In this document: positions 16,286 through 25,054 of the stretch, piece by piece
Numbering within the stretch: position 1 is the stretch's first letter
Layout: each line of letters begins with the position of its first letter
Assembly: GCF_003337485.1 (NCBI RefSeq)
Contig: NZ_QPJJ01000003.1
Location: 1-64,000 of the forward strand
Reading direction: 5' to 3'
DNA: 64,000 nt
DNA from: Saliterribacillus persicus
GTDB taxonomy: Bacteria; Bacillota; Bacilli; Bacillales; Amphibacillaceae
Translations under genes and position numbers: made by a program
The notes under the pieces: generated by a model
Databases searched by the model: none
Seen by the model: only the letters and a program-made list of their open reading frames with translations
Told to the model about the DNA's origin: nothing

Positions 16286-17234
16286 GAACCTCACCTCTAT
16301 CCTGCTGGTGAGCTAAGTGTGCAAAAACTGTTTTTCGGTCAATCACACCTATTGTTTTACCTTTATCAATAATTAAAATACGATCATTTTCAGTTAATGC
16401 TTCTAATACTGACTTTGGATGGCTATTAACAGAAATAGAAGGTAAACCTTCATTTTCATTTTCTGGCGACTTCATGATCGATTTCACATCCAATAATTGA
16501 TCTAACCCTTGCTTTTTATCTCCTACAAAAGTACGTACAAATTCATTTGAGGGATGCTGAACAATTTCTTTCGGCGTACCCAGTTGTACAACATTTCCCT
16601 CTTTCATAATACAAACACGATCAGCAAGTTTAAGCGCCTCTGACATATCATGCGTAACAAAAATGATCGTTTTATTGATCTTTTTCTGTAGATCTAATAT
16701 ATCTTCCTGCAATTTTTCTCTGCTAATTGGATCAAGCGCACTAAACGGCTCGTCCATCAAGATAATATCAGGGTCAGCGGCTAGCGCTCGCACTACTCCT
16801 ATGCGTTGCTGTTGACCTCCTGAGAGTTCATGAGGTAGACGATCACGATATGTCTTCGCGTCAAGGCCAACCATCTCAAGAAGCTCATCAATGCGAGCAT
16901 CTGTTTCTTCTTGCTTCCATTTCTTCATTTCAGGCACAATCGCAATATTCTCTGCAATCGTCATATGCGGAAAAAGTGCAATTTGTTGTAATACATACCC
17001 AATATTCCAGCGTAATTCATGAATGTTATAATCACTAATACGCTTTTCATCAATAAAAATCGTTCCGTCCGTTAGCTTTATCAAACGATTTATCATCTTC
17101 AATAGCGTCGTTTTCCCGCAACCACTCGGTCCAATGATGACAAAGAATTCACCCTTTTCAATTTCAAGATCAACACCATCGACCGCATGCGTTTCATCCG
17201 CATACACCTTCGATACATTCTCAAATCGAATCAT
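16278..17234 (-). CDS. opuFA: Compatible-solute ABC transporter ATPase (OpuF type)
   Basis: The 318-residue ATPase powers the OpuFB permease. Walker A is IIGPSGCGKTTLLKM (about 33-47), the ABC signature is LSGGQQQRIGVVRAL (about 138-152), and Walker B is IILMDEPFSALDP. A C-terminal CBS-like segment (about 265-310) is present, with SVNSHPKSVLEAL and GKTIGVIDRKTVFAHL. OpuCA and related ATPases carry two CBS modules that can sense ionic strength; here there is room for only about one. AAAAGGAG precedes the ATG. A GGGTAT element 45 bp upstream is reminiscent of sigma-B promoters. Confidence 0.9.
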   Translation of the reverse strand: MIRFENVSKVYADETHAVDGVDLEIEKGEFFVIIGPSGCGKTTLLKMINRLIKLTDGTIFIDEKRISDYNIHELRWNIGYVLQQIALFPHMTIAENIAIVPEMKKWKQEETDARIDELLEMVGLDAKTYRDRLPHELSGGQQQRIGVVRALAADPDIILMDEPFSALDPISREKLQEDILDLQKKINKTIIFVTHDMSEALKLADRVCIMKEGNVVQLGTPKEIVQHPSNEFVRTFVGDKKQGLDQLLDVKSIMKSPENENEGLPSISVNSHPKSVLEALTENDRILIIDKGKTIGVIDRKTVFAHLAHQQDRGEVHA

Positions 17235-17603
17235 CTCACACTGCTCCTTTTACATTTGTATTTCAACTATTCTTTACCATACCCTAATTCCTAGGTGTAT
17301 AAGCCTATTTCTTTTGAAAATATATGAGTAAGCACTGTGTTTTATGATGAACTCTATTTTGACATACATATAAGGTTATAACTTTATGACTTCCTCCGTG
17401 GATACTGATATCAAAGTAATCTTCCCAAACAAAAACCCAAAAAGGTAAGTTTTCACGTTAGCTTTTGAGGTGTAGTTCTTTATTAAAAATCTTTTTTAAA
17501 AAGTGTATAATAAAATTCTCACCTGAAATTAATCACTACTAATTTCAATCTTTGTCTCATAGCACTAGTAATTATTGAAATATCGAACTTGCAATTTAAT
17601 AGT
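17235..17603. other. Intergenic region between opuFA and maf; possible sigma-B promoter
   Basis: On the minus strand GGCTTA (17300-17305), 15 bases, then GGGTAT (17279-17284) weakly fits the sigma-B pattern GTTTAA-N12-15-GGGTAT. This would suit osmotic stress control of opuF, as for opuE and opuD in B. subtilis. A GTTCTTTATTAA box at 17475 resembles the SinR-type boxes near tasA. No clear terminator for the maf gene is visible. Confidence 0.35.
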
Positions 17604-19445
17604 TTAAGCATGGTCTTGTGTAATTCTTACAGATTTTATGAGATCCTCATAAAAAGGTTTTGTAAACTCTAAATGATTTATAACCTCACGAATATATTTA
17701 CCAAAATGTTGATTGATTTGTGATATTTTTGTTGATGAATCAATATCATATTTAATATTTTTTGACTTTTCCGCTAACGTCTCTGTTTGCACACGAATCA
17801 TCGGTGAAATAAAAGAAATATAATAATTATTGTTCTTCATCTTTTTAAATACCCTATCAAACTTATTCAGATTATTTTCAAGTTTAGCCTTTTCATTCGA
17901 ATTTATTTTCGAGTGAAGTTTCTCTAAAATAATTTCCAGTTCATATAAAAGCTTTTCTAAATTTTCTTGCTCTCTCTTATATTTTAAAAGCATTTTATTT
18001 ACATGATCGATATTATAATTAGAAGTACCCTTATACCAATTAGGTGCCACTACATGATTACTAAAGTGTTTGTCTATCACATTACTAAGCAAAATAAAGC
18101 TAGTGCCTTCTATTTTAGCTCCACCAACTGTTGTGTTATAAACTTGAACATTTGGTGTTGATGCTATGGATTGTTCCAATTGTCGACGCATGCTGTCATA
18201 GCCTTCATTGGTAACTATCTTATTTCCCTCTACATCTTGGACAGTTAATAAGTTTTCCGAATTATTCTCGTCGATATCTTTCCCGTATTCAATACCTTCT
18301 GCATACATCTTTGAATCTAAGAATGCTAAATTTTGTCCAACCAAATATACCTGAGTAAAACCTAACTTTTCGAGTAATTGATACGTAACAACTGCGATAG
18401 AAGGTGCATCATTTACTCTATCTATTTCCTTTGAGTTCTCCAATAATGCAGCTGAAACAGTATCTTGACTTGTAATCATATGAACCATATCCCCAGGATA
18501 ATTTTCTATAGTTTCATATCCTACTGTACTTCCAAAAATTATAGGGATATCGTTTATTTGTTTATCTTTTAATTTTTCAAAAACGACCTGATTATGTTCA
18601 GATGGGTCATAGGTACAAGCAGCATCAGGATAAATATTATTCTCTATTAAAGCATTAATCGCAGATCCAACTGAAAAAATATACGCCAATCCTTGTTCTT
18701 TAATCTTTTTTAAATTGTCAAATTCTTTATTTAAGCTTGGCCCTGCTGCTACTATAATTGCAGGTTTATCTTTAAAATGGTTAGTATTAATATCTTTAAA
18801 AATATTAGGTGTATTTAATACTGCAGGGAAATTTTTAACTGCATTAATCGTCCAACGTTTTTGAAATGTTACGTTTGCTACAAAATTTCCTTTTTGATTC
18901 TTAAGAGTCGTAATTAAAGATTTATATAGTTCCTCTAACTCTTTTTTAAATAAATCCTCGTAGGTAGGTAATGGAAAAACTTCGATATTATTGCCATACC
19001 TTTGTTGTAGTATTGCTAGCTCATTACTTAAGCTAGAATTGATGGGTAAAATGCAGCTTAATGTTCCTTTTTCTATACTCTCTAGTGAAAAGTTTTTTAA
19101 AAATGTAGCTAATAATTCTCTGTCTGGTTCATAAATGGACATTGTTATAGTAGGATATTTCTTTAGTAATTCAATAATATGATAACCCAGACCAACACCA
19201 AATAAAATAACATGCTTTGTTTCGCGTTTTAAATTCACACTTTTAACGATACGTTCTGCTTCTGAATAGGGATCATATTTACTATGAAGGTATTTGGTTC
19301 TACTTTGGTTCTTGATCACTAAAGTTGGCATACCTTTTCTAGCATTTTCTACAACTATTTTATCGCGATTTATTTCTACTTCATCTATCTCTTTTATGAG
19401 ACTGCGCTGTTGTAGTCTCAAATAATTTCTATTTTCAATTAACAT
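17604..19445 (-). CDS. Motility accessory factor (Maf)-like, DUF115 flagellin glycosylation protein
   Basis: The 613-residue product carries the DUF115/MptE-like core. The central part (about residues 210-400) includes KPAIIVAAGPSLNKEFDNL, then VGSAINALIENNIYPDAACTYDP and QVYLVGQNLAFLDSKMYAEG. An N-terminal Rossmann-like part has HVILFGVGLGYHIIELL (about 97-113). Proteins of this type transfer nonulosonic acid sugars to flagellin in several bacteria and are encoded next to flagellin genes, as here. I chose the ATG at 19445, which has AAGGA upstream and overlaps the preceding gene by 11 bases; an in-frame ATG lies at 19463. Sugar biosynthesis genes are not in this window. Confidence 0.85.
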   Translation of the reverse strand: MLIENRNYLRLQQRSLIKEIDEVEINRDKIVVENARKGMPTLVIKNQSRTKYLHSKYDPYSEAERIVKSVNLKRETKHVILFGVGLGYHIIELLKKYPTITMSIYEPDRELLATFLKNFSLESIEKGTLSCILPINSSLSNELAILQQRYGNNIEVFPLPTYEDLFKKELEELYKSLITTLKNQKGNFVANVTFQKRWTINAVKNFPAVLNTPNIFKDINTNHFKDKPAIIVAAGPSLNKEFDNLKKIKEQGLAYIFSVGSAINALIENNIYPDAACTYDPSEHNQVVFEKLKDKQINDIPIIFGSTVGYETIENYPGDMVHMITSQDTVSAALLENSKEIDRVNDAPSIAVVTYQLLEKLGFTQVYLVGQNLAFLDSKMYAEGIEYGKDIDENNSENLLTVQDVEGNKIVTNEGYDSMRRQLEQSIASTPNVQVYNTTVGGAKIEGTSFILLSNVIDKHFSNHVVAPNWYKGTSNYNIDHVNKMLLKYKREQENLEKLLYELEIILEKLHSKINSNEKAKLENNLNKFDRVFKKMKNNNYYISFISPMIRVQTETLAEKSKNIKYDIDSSTKISQINQHFGKYIREVINHLEFTKPFYEDLIKSVRITQDHA

Positions 19446-20043
19446 CGTTACTATTTCCTTCATTATTAATTGTGTTTGAAATAATCGTATTTAATTCTTC
19501 ATATGTAGGCTTCATTTCATAGTTAATGATGTCCCCAATGAGCGTATTATCCTTTTGCTCTACTGCTTCACCAAGCTCCATCACAACATTTTGTATTTTT
19601 TGATGGATTTCAACATATTCCCCCCAATTACGAGGTCTTTCCTCTATACCATCCATATTCGTAATTAACTGCGTTAACCATTGCAATCCATCAACAAGAT
19701 GCCCAAACTGTCCCCATTCTTTTGATGAGGGGTTGCTATAAAATTGACTGACTATATCATCTATTAATGAATTTGTTTGTGCTAAATAATTTTTAGCTGA
19801 AAGTAAAGATTCATGCACAAATTCTTTTCTAGTTCTTGCGATGACCTCTATTTTTTCGGTTTCTTTTATATTATTAGCTAAAAACTCTTCAAGATTACTA
19901 TAAATTTCTTGCCCATTAATAACTACATGGCTAAAAATCAATTCGTCTCCAATAAGATTATTTATTTCATTTATTAATTCATTAGGTGATATTTCTCTAT
20001 CTATACTCACTACCTTGTCATTGTTGTTCAATATTAAATTCAT
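19435..20043 (-). CDS. Unknown protein between hag and maf
   Basis: I do not recognise this 202-residue protein. It has no signal peptide or membrane helix, so it is probably cytoplasmic. The N-terminal 70 residues alternate strand and helix (LILNNNDKVVSIDREI, FSHVVINGQEIYSN). Residues 70-190 are predicted to be helical (EFVHESLLSAKNYLAQTNSL, LGEAVEQKDNTLIGDII). It is translated from a strong ACAGGAGG site and overlaps the maf gene. A promoter with both sigma-D-like and sigma-A-like elements lies upstream. The position suggests a partner or chaperone for Maf or flagellin; that is inference. Confidence 0.75.
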   Translation of the reverse strand: MNLILNNNDKVVSIDREISPNELINEINNLIGDELIFSHVVINGQEIYSNLEEFLANNIKETEKIEVIARTRKEFVHESLLSAKNYLAQTNSLIDDIVSQFYSNPSSKEWGQFGHLVDGLQWLTQLITNMDGIEERPRNWGEYVEIHQKIQNVVMELGEAVEQKDNTLIGDIINYEMKPTYEELNTIISNTINNEGNSNDVN

Positions 20044-20082
20044 TCAACATCCTCCTGTATTACTTACATGTATATACCTATT

Positions 20083-20111
20083 ATATCGGTCTGTTGATAA
20101 TCTTTTCAATG
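20083..20111 (-). promoter_or_regulatory. Promoter of the unknown gene-maf operon (sigma-D-like and sigma-A-like)
   Basis: On the minus strand ACCGATAT (20083-20090) matches the sigma-D -10 in 7 of 8 positions, but the -35 at N15 is only TTGA. Overlapping it, TTGAAA with an 18-base spacer and TATAAT makes a good sigma-A promoter. Either would transcribe the pair independently of the hag terminator. Confidence 0.55.
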
Positions 20112-20144
20112 GTAGACATCTTTTTTTATAAACAATAAGAAAAA

Positions 20145-20173
20145 AGACTCTGAAATTAATTCAGAGTCTTTGC
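20145..20173 (-). terminator. hag terminator
   Basis: AAAGACTCTGAA and TTCAGAGTCTTT form a perfect 12-bp stem. On the minus strand it is followed by TTTTCTTATTG. It lies about 15 bp after the hag stop, as expected for a highly expressed monocistronic gene. Confidence 0.9.
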
Positions 20174-20186
20174 TTTCTATTCGTTA

Positions 20187-21020
20187 TTAACCAAGTAATT
20201 GTAATACTGATTGTGGTTGTTGATTAGCTTGAGCTAACATGGATTGAGACGCTTGAGAAAGAATATTTGCTCTAGTCATTTCCATCATCTCTTTAGCCAT
20301 ATCTACGTCACGAACACGAGATTCTGCTGCTGATAGATTCTCAGAAGAGTTATCTAAGTTAGCAATTGTGTGCTCAAGACGATTTTGCATAGCACCTAAA
20401 TATGAACGACCTTTAGATACAGTTTCGATCTGATCTTCAATAGTTGTGATAGCCGCTTGTGCTCCACTAAGAGAAGCGATACTTCCACTTTGTGCTGCTG
20501 CAACTACACCAGATAAGTTTACTCCAGCTGTAGTAAAGTCAATTTCTGTTGTTTCAGTTTCGTTCGCCCCAACTTGAATAGTAACATTTCCACTAGCTCC
20601 AGCTGTACCATCAAGAAGATTTTGTGTGTTGAATTGTGTATTGTCTTTAATTCTTGCAAGCTCATTACCTAATTGTGTAAATTCATCATTCAATGCATCA
20701 CGATCTTGTTGAACGTTCGTATCGTTTGAAGATTGAACAGCTAATTCACGCATACGTTGAAGGATTGAATGACTTTCGTCTAGTCCACCCTCAGCAGTTT
20801 GAATCATGGAAATACCATCTTGTGAGTTACGGCTTGCTTGATCAAGACCATTGATCTGCGCACGCATTTTCTCAGAGATAGCTAGACCTGCTGCATCGTC
20901 TCCTGCTTTGTTAATACGAAGACCTGATGAAAGCTTCTCCATTGAATTTTGCATTGCATTTTGGTTGATTCCTAATTGGCGGTGAGTATTCAACGCTGGA
21001 ATATTATTGTTAATAATCAT
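20187..21020 (-). CDS. hag: Flagellin (Hag)
   Basis: Flagellin forms the flagellar filament. The 277-residue protein begins [17 protein letters not shown] and has the conserved N-terminal coiled domain ([20 protein letters not shown], residues about 27-46). It ends with [19 protein letters not shown], the standard C-terminal D0 helix. The variable middle is short (about 140-190). I start at ATG 21020, with AAGGAGG at normal spacing; an in-frame ATG at 21062 lies within the leader hairpin and is not credible. Expression is likely set by the sigma-D promoter at 21122-21148 and by CsrA binding in the leader. Confidence 0.97.
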   Translation of the reverse strand: MIINNNIPALNTHRQLGINQNAMQNSMEKLSSGLRINKAGDDAAGLAISEKMRAQINGLDQASRNSQDGISMIQTAEGGLDESHSILQRMRELAVQSSNDTNVQQDRDALNDEFTQLGNELARIKDNTQFNTQNLLDGTAGASGNVTIQVGANETETTEIDFTTAGVNLSGVVAAAQSGSIASLSGAQAAITTIEDQIETVSKGRSYLGAMQNRLEHTIANLDNSSENLSAAESRVRDVDMAKEMMEMTRANILSQASQSMLAQANQQPQSVLQLLG

Positions 21021-21030
21021 AAGTAAATTT

Positions 21031-21066
21031 CCTCCTTGAGTGTTTTCATTTTCCACATCCATGTGG
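21031..21066 (-). promoter_or_regulatory. CsrA-binding leader of hag: BS1 hairpin and Shine-Dalgarno site
   Basis: On the minus strand CCACATGGATGTGG (21053-21066) forms a 5-bp stem with the GGA trinucleotide in the loop. This nearly matches the CsrA consensus RUACARGGAUGU. A second GGA lies in the ribosome binding site CAAGGAGG (21031-21038). This is the same two-site layout as in B. subtilis hag, where CsrA blocks translation until FliW removes it. Confidence 0.75.
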
Positions 21067-21121
21067 TTCGACTAATGTGTGAAAGTCGGCCGCCTATCAC
21101 GTGTATTAGCTTCTATATATA

Positions 21122-21148
21122 ATATCGGTCGATGATACTAAATGTTTA
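21122..21148 (-). promoter_or_regulatory. Sigma-D promoter of hag
   Basis: On the minus strand TAAA (21145-21148), exactly 15 bases, then ACCGATAT (21122-21129), against a consensus of TAAA-N15-GCCGATAT. The -35 overlaps the last codons of csrA. The leader would be about 95 nt long. Confidence 0.9.
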
Positions 21149-21376
21149 ATACTTTTTATCATTTTTTTTTAGTAATTTAATAAAATCCTCTGAAATGCTT
21201 GCTGCTTCGCTATTTTCAGCTTTAATTGCTTCATAAATTTCTTGTCTATATATGTCCACATCACTTGGTGCAGTTATTCCTAGCTTCACTTGATCACCGT
21301 CTATAGCAACAATTCGCACTTCTATGTCATCACTAATTTTTATCGCTTCATTGATTTTCCTCGTTAAGACTAACAT
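21146..21376 (-). CDS. csrA: Carbon storage regulator CsrA
   Basis: CsrA is a small dimeric RNA-binding protein that represses hag translation in Bacillus. The 76-residue sequence begins [23 protein letters not shown] and contains [25 protein letters not shown], the standard CsrA fold. It lies 2 bp after the fliW stop and ends inside the hag promoter. In Bacillus, FliW binds CsrA and frees hag mRNA when flagellin has been exported. The matching leader site is visible at 21053-21066. Confidence 0.97.
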   Translation of the reverse strand: MLVLTRKINEAIKISDDIEVRIVAIDGDQVKLGITAPSDVDIYRQEIYEAIKAENSEAASISEDFIKLLKKNDKKY

Positions 21377-21377
21377 G

Positions 21378-21824
21378 TTATTCCCCCTTCGCCTTGGAGG
21401 TAAGATTAAAAATCTTTTCTTTTGTTGAATACTTTTGACTTTTTGTAATATATTGCTTTGCTATCAATTTCTTTTGATTAATAACGATCGGAGCTTGCAA
21501 ATTGGTGGTACTAGCTGGCATTGGATCTTTTAACGTTACAATAGAAAAAACTTGTACATCTTCTTCTGATTCGATTTTTAATTGTTCTATCGTTTGGTCA
21601 TCTAATTCAAATTCAAAATCCTTCAAAAATATAAACGGATTTACTACAAAGAAAGCAGGATTAGCTTGTTTAACTGATTGTAAAACTTGAAAAAGATCAT
21701 TATCTTCAAAATTCAATAGAATAAATTCCTTTTCATCTGTAAAACCTGGTAACCCCTGCGGGAAATGAATTTTTTCTTCTTCTTTTATATCAACTTCTCC
21801 AAAATACTTTGTTTCTATTATCAT
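21378..21824 (-). CDS. fliW: Flagellar assembly factor FliW
   Basis: FliW binds either flagellin or CsrA and so couples flagellin level to its translation. The 148-residue protein has the family motif [19 protein letters not shown] (about 19-37) and the conserved [13 protein letters not shown] (about 61-73). It is encoded directly before csrA and 10 bp after yviE. TAGAGGTG precedes its ATG. Confidence 0.96.
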   Translation of the reverse strand: MIIETKYFGEVDIKEEEKIHFPQGLPGFTDEKEFILLNFEDNDLFQVLQSVKQANPAFFVVNPFIFLKDFEFELDDQTIEQLKIESEEDVQVFSIVTLKDPMPASTTNLQAPIVINQKKLIAKQYITKSQKYSTKEKIFNLTSKAKGE

Positions 21825-21833
21825 ATTTCACCT

Positions 21834-22424
21834 CTAGATATTTATTTCAAAACTTCCACTATTTGGTTCTAAATTTTCAACACTTACTTCTATCCAATTT
21901 TTCTGTTTTAAATACGTCTCAACACTTCCTGCTTGATATTGAAATTGATTTTTTGTCTGTTGCACTTGTATTACCGGTTTATTAGCTGTTGCATTAATAT
22001 CAACTTCCGCAGGCTGATAATTAATTTTCACTGCATCTAAGGAAGGGATCCAACCTATATTAAACCGTTTCTCTTGTCTTTCACCGTTTATTTTTGCCTG
22101 ACGAGCAATTGGTTCTCCGCCATTTTCAATCTTCATTAATTCATCACCCTGGTGTCTTCTTTTACGAGAACCAGCCATTGCGGTTTGCATAGATTCTTGA
22201 GCATTTTTCTTAATTGACTGTTCAGTTGGTATAATGCCTACATCTGCCAAAGCTTTTGATTGATCAATGGTTAGTTTCCCTGGACGAGTATTGATTTGAA
22301 GATCTACAGGCGTATGGTTTATTGTTTGCACCGCTGGGCCGGAGTCAACCGTAAGCTCTGCATTTTTCTTATTAATACCAATTAAAGCATTTTGAGATTG
22401 AATTGATATTTGCGGTAGTTGCAT
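21834..22424 (-). CDS. yviE: YviE-like flagellar-operon protein (DUF6470)
   Basis: The 196-residue protein has the YviE pattern. It begins MQLPQISIQSQNALIGINKK and contains TIDQSKALADVGI, the basic segment AGSRKRRHQGDEL near residue 90, and a beta-rich C-terminus ending NSGSFEINI. Its exact role is not established. In Bacillus it always lies between flgL and fliW, as here. A terminator after flgL at 22568-22597 suggests that yviE-fliW-csrA may have a promoter of its own in the 150 bp upstream, besides read-through. Confidence 0.9.
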   Translation of the reverse strand: MQLPQISIQSQNALIGINKKNAELTVDSGPAVQTINHTPVDLQINTRPGKLTIDQSKALADVGIIPTEQSIKKNAQESMQTAMAGSRKRRHQGDELMKIENGGEPIARQAKINGERQEKRFNIGWIPSLDAVKINYQPAEVDINATANKPVIQVQQTKNQFQYQAGSVETYLKQKNWIEVSVENLEPNSGSFEINI

Positions 22425-22567
22425 TCCTTCACCTCTTTTAGAAAAACTTGCCTTCGCTAGTCTTATAGAGAATAGATGACTTTTTCTTATTCTTGAAAAT
22501 TAAATTTCCATTACGTAGATTAGAACTATGAGGAAAAATATAAAATCTAAACGGGCAAGTAAACGAA

Positions 22568-22597
22568 AAGCCCTACCTTCATCAAAAGGCAAGGCTT
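22568..22597 (-). terminator. Terminator after flgL
   Basis: On the minus strand AAGCCTTGCCTT pairs over 12 positions (two G-T pairs) with AAGGTAGGGCTT around a 6-nt loop, and TTTTCGTTT follows. It lies 5 bp after the flgL stop and should reduce read-through into yviE-fliW-csrA. Confidence 0.75.
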
Positions 22598-22601
22598 CAT
22601 A

Positions 22602-23516
22602 TTAACGTAAAAAGTCTAATAAAGTTGGTTGGATCACGCGAGAGCCTGAGCTTAATGCTGCACGATGCACACTTTCCTGTGAAGTTAAGTTCATAATAAC
22701 TTTTTCCATATCTGCATCTTCATTATTAGACATCATATTTTTTGCAGTAACTTCTTGTTCAAGCACCCGATTTTCGATTAACTCAATACGATTTTGTCTT
22801 GCCCCAAGATCTGCTCGCTCATTTACATTATTATCAATGTGTCCATCAATAGTTCCTATAAATGCACCTAGAGCATCTGTGTCTGCACCATTTCTTAAAG
22901 CAGCTGCAAAATCTTCCATGTCTTTAAACAAATCTTCACTAAAAAGGTTCGTTGGATCAATATTTGCTTGAATTTTAGAACCATTTGAAACTTCAATGTT
23001 AACTGCACCATTATTTGTTGGTACAGTCACGACATTTCCATCTGCATCTAATGTTACAGGTGGTTGCTCATCTCCTGCACCATCTATTGTTCCAGTAGTT
23101 CCAGTACCATTAAAAATGTATTTATTATTCACTTTTGTATTCGCAATTTCTACTAAGTGTTGTTTTAACTGATCCACTTCAGAAGCAATACTTCCACGTT
23201 GACCGTCTTCGTAGGTCCCGTTCGATCCCTGAACAGCTAGATCTCGAAGACGTGACAAACCTTTTTGCACTTTATCAAGGGCTGAATCAGTATTATCCAT
23301 CCAGTTGTGTACTTCTCCAATATTGCGTTGATATTGCTCCACATTTTTCACTTGGGTGCGATAATTCATTCCCTTCATCGCTATAACAGGATCATCAGAT
23401 GGTCGGTTAATCTTTTTGCCAGTTGATAATTGTTCCATATATTTACCGAGGCTACCGTAGCTATTACTTAAATTACGGAGCATATTATTGGTTAACATTC
23501 CTTGTGTTACGCGCAT
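22602..23516 (-). CDS. flgL: Flagellar hook-filament junction protein FlgL
   Basis: FlgL (HAP3) joins the hook to the filament. The 304-residue protein begins MRVTQGMLTNNMLRNLSNSY and includes the flagellin-type N-terminal coiled domain (LSTGKKINRPSDDPVIAMKG, about 31-50). It ends with a helical domain, ESVHRAALSSGSRVIQPTLLDFLR cited here as residues about 280-304. The length is close to B. subtilis FlgL. It starts 10 bp after the flgK stop. Confidence 0.96.
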   Translation of the reverse strand: MRVTQGMLTNNMLRNLSNSYGSLGKYMEQLSTGKKINRPSDDPVIAMKGMNYRTQVKNVEQYQRNIGEVHNWMDNTDSALDKVQKGLSRLRDLAVQGSNGTYEDGQRGSIASEVDQLKQHLVEIANTKVNNKYIFNGTGTTGTIDGAGDEQPPVTLDADGNVVTVPTNNGAVNIEVSNGSKIQANIDPTNLFSEDLFKDMEDFAAALRNGADTDALGAFIGTIDGHIDNNVNERADLGARQNRIELIENRVLEQEVTAKNMMSNNEDADMEKVIMNLTSQESVHRAALSSGSRVIQPTLLDFLR

Positions 23517-23526
23517 ATACGATTAC

Positions 23527-25035
23527 CTACCTTCCTACTAATCCCATATTATTGATGATTCGATCTAGCATTTCATCGACAGTTGTCATATTTCTTGCCG
23601 CTGCGTTATAAGCATGCTGGAACTTTATTAAATTCGTCATTTCTTCATCTAAGGAAACAGCACTGACTGATTGACGATTTTCTTGCACTTGCTGTCTTAA
23701 CACACCAGCATTATTTACCATTCGGTTAGCTTCTTGGGCTATAACAGCCATTTCACCTATTGCTGATTCGTAAAAACTTTTTACAGATGTTTTTTCACCA
23801 AGACCAATATCTAATTTCGTATACACATCTGACAGTAAATCTGCGTTTTCTCCGTCTCCACTATCACCGTTTAGGCTTGCTGCTATTTTGTCTTTGTCCT
23901 GCTTAATGTCATCTGTTACATCTATCGTTGACGCTGCTCTTCCTGCACCGTCGAATTCAAAGAAATCATAGCTTTGATCATCAGTTAAGTTTGTTCCTTG
24001 TTGATGAACAGTATTAAATTCTGCTACGAATGCTTCAGCCATTTCATCAAGATTACTGAGCATAACATTAAATTCACCAGCTGCATCGCCGTTTTGATCC
24101 AAATAACCATTGCCTTCCATTAATGCCTTTAGCTTACCTGTTATGCCAAAATCATGTGCCTCAACAACTGTTGGATCATCAGAAAATGAAATATTTTCTA
24201 CATTGTTATCATCACCGAAATTAAATGTCATATGGTTGACTTCTTTTGTAGCACCATCAACAAGGGTGACACCATTTGCAGCACCATTTCCAGCTAGTGT
24301 TACCGTAGCAATTCCTTGGGCTATAGAACTTGGTTGTCCATTACTTTTATCGTAAGTCACTTTAATATTCACAAGCTCGGATAGACCATCTATTAAACGA
24401 TCACGCTCATCGTATAAGTCATTAGGTAAATAGCCGTGTGGTTCAATCTCAGAAATTTGTTGATTCAAACTGTTAATCTGATCCATATAAGAATTCACTT
24501 GCTTTTGGTCAACCGTAATTTCATTATTCAAGTTATTTCTGACACCTTCAAGTGAGCTATTTATATATTGAAAGGCTTCTGATACTGCTATCCCGCGCTG
24601 TCTTACAACAGAACGTGCTCCGGAATCTTCTGGGTTAACTGCTAAATCCTGCAAGCTTTGCCAGAATTGATCCATTGAATGCGATAAGCCTTCCTCTGAC
24701 GGTTCGTTAAGAATCGTTTCCATTTGACTCATTGCATTTGCTTTAGTCTCATAAAAGCCAACCTTACTATTTTCCTGACGATACTGAATATCTAGAAAGC
24801 TATCACGCACACGTTCAATCGAACCCGCTTCCACCCCACTACCAACCTGTCCTGGTATTTCTGGACGATTTCGTGAAGCTGGTGGATATGGTGCTGTTTG
24901 AGTCATATTCACACGCTGACGAGTAAAGCCTTCTGTGTTTGCATTCGCTATATTATGACCTGTGGTATACAGGGCAGATTGTTGTGTATTTAGGGCACGC
25001 CTTGCTACTTCTAAACCGTTAAACGTTGACGGCAT
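23527..25035 (-). CDS. flgK: Flagellar hook-associated protein FlgK
   Basis: FlgK (HAP1) is the other hook-filament junction protein. The 502-residue protein opens with the rod/hook N-terminal motif LEVARRALNTQQSALYTTGH and then NIANANTEGFTRQRVNM. It closes with EEMTNLIKFQHAYNAAARNM and a TVDEMLDRIINNMG end, both typical. TTAGGAGG precedes the ATG at 25035. It lies 20 bp after flgN and is followed by flgL. Confidence 0.97.
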   Translation of the reverse strand: MPSTFNGLEVARRALNTQQSALYTTGHNIANANTEGFTRQRVNMTQTAPYPPASRNRPEIPGQVGSGVEAGSIERVRDSFLDIQYRQENSKVGFYETKANAMSQMETILNEPSEEGLSHSMDQFWQSLQDLAVNPEDSGARSVVRQRGIAVSEAFQYINSSLEGVRNNLNNEITVDQKQVNSYMDQINSLNQQISEIEPHGYLPNDLYDERDRLIDGLSELVNIKVTYDKSNGQPSSIAQGIATVTLAGNGAANGVTLVDGATKEVNHMTFNFGDDNNVENISFSDDPTVVEAHDFGITGKLKALMEGNGYLDQNGDAAGEFNVMLSNLDEMAEAFVAEFNTVHQQGTNLTDDQSYDFFEFDGAGRAASTIDVTDDIKQDKDKIAASLNGDSGDGENADLLSDVYTKLDIGLGEKTSVKSFYESAIGEMAVIAQEANRMVNNAGVLRQQVQENRQSVSAVSLDEEMTNLIKFQHAYNAAARNMTTVDEMLDRIINNMGLVGR

Positions 25036-25054
25036 TTATTTGTTCCTCCTAAAC

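Noticed and set aside
17604..20043. Maf and its partner as a mobile or horizontally acquired insertion
   Set aside because: No transposase, direct repeats or composition change are visible, and maf genes next to flagellin are common in several groups.
21020..21062. Longer hag frame starting at 21062
   Set aside because: The extra 14 codons come from the CsrA hairpin and Shine-Dalgarno region; flagellins begin with MxINNN, which matches the ATG at 21020.
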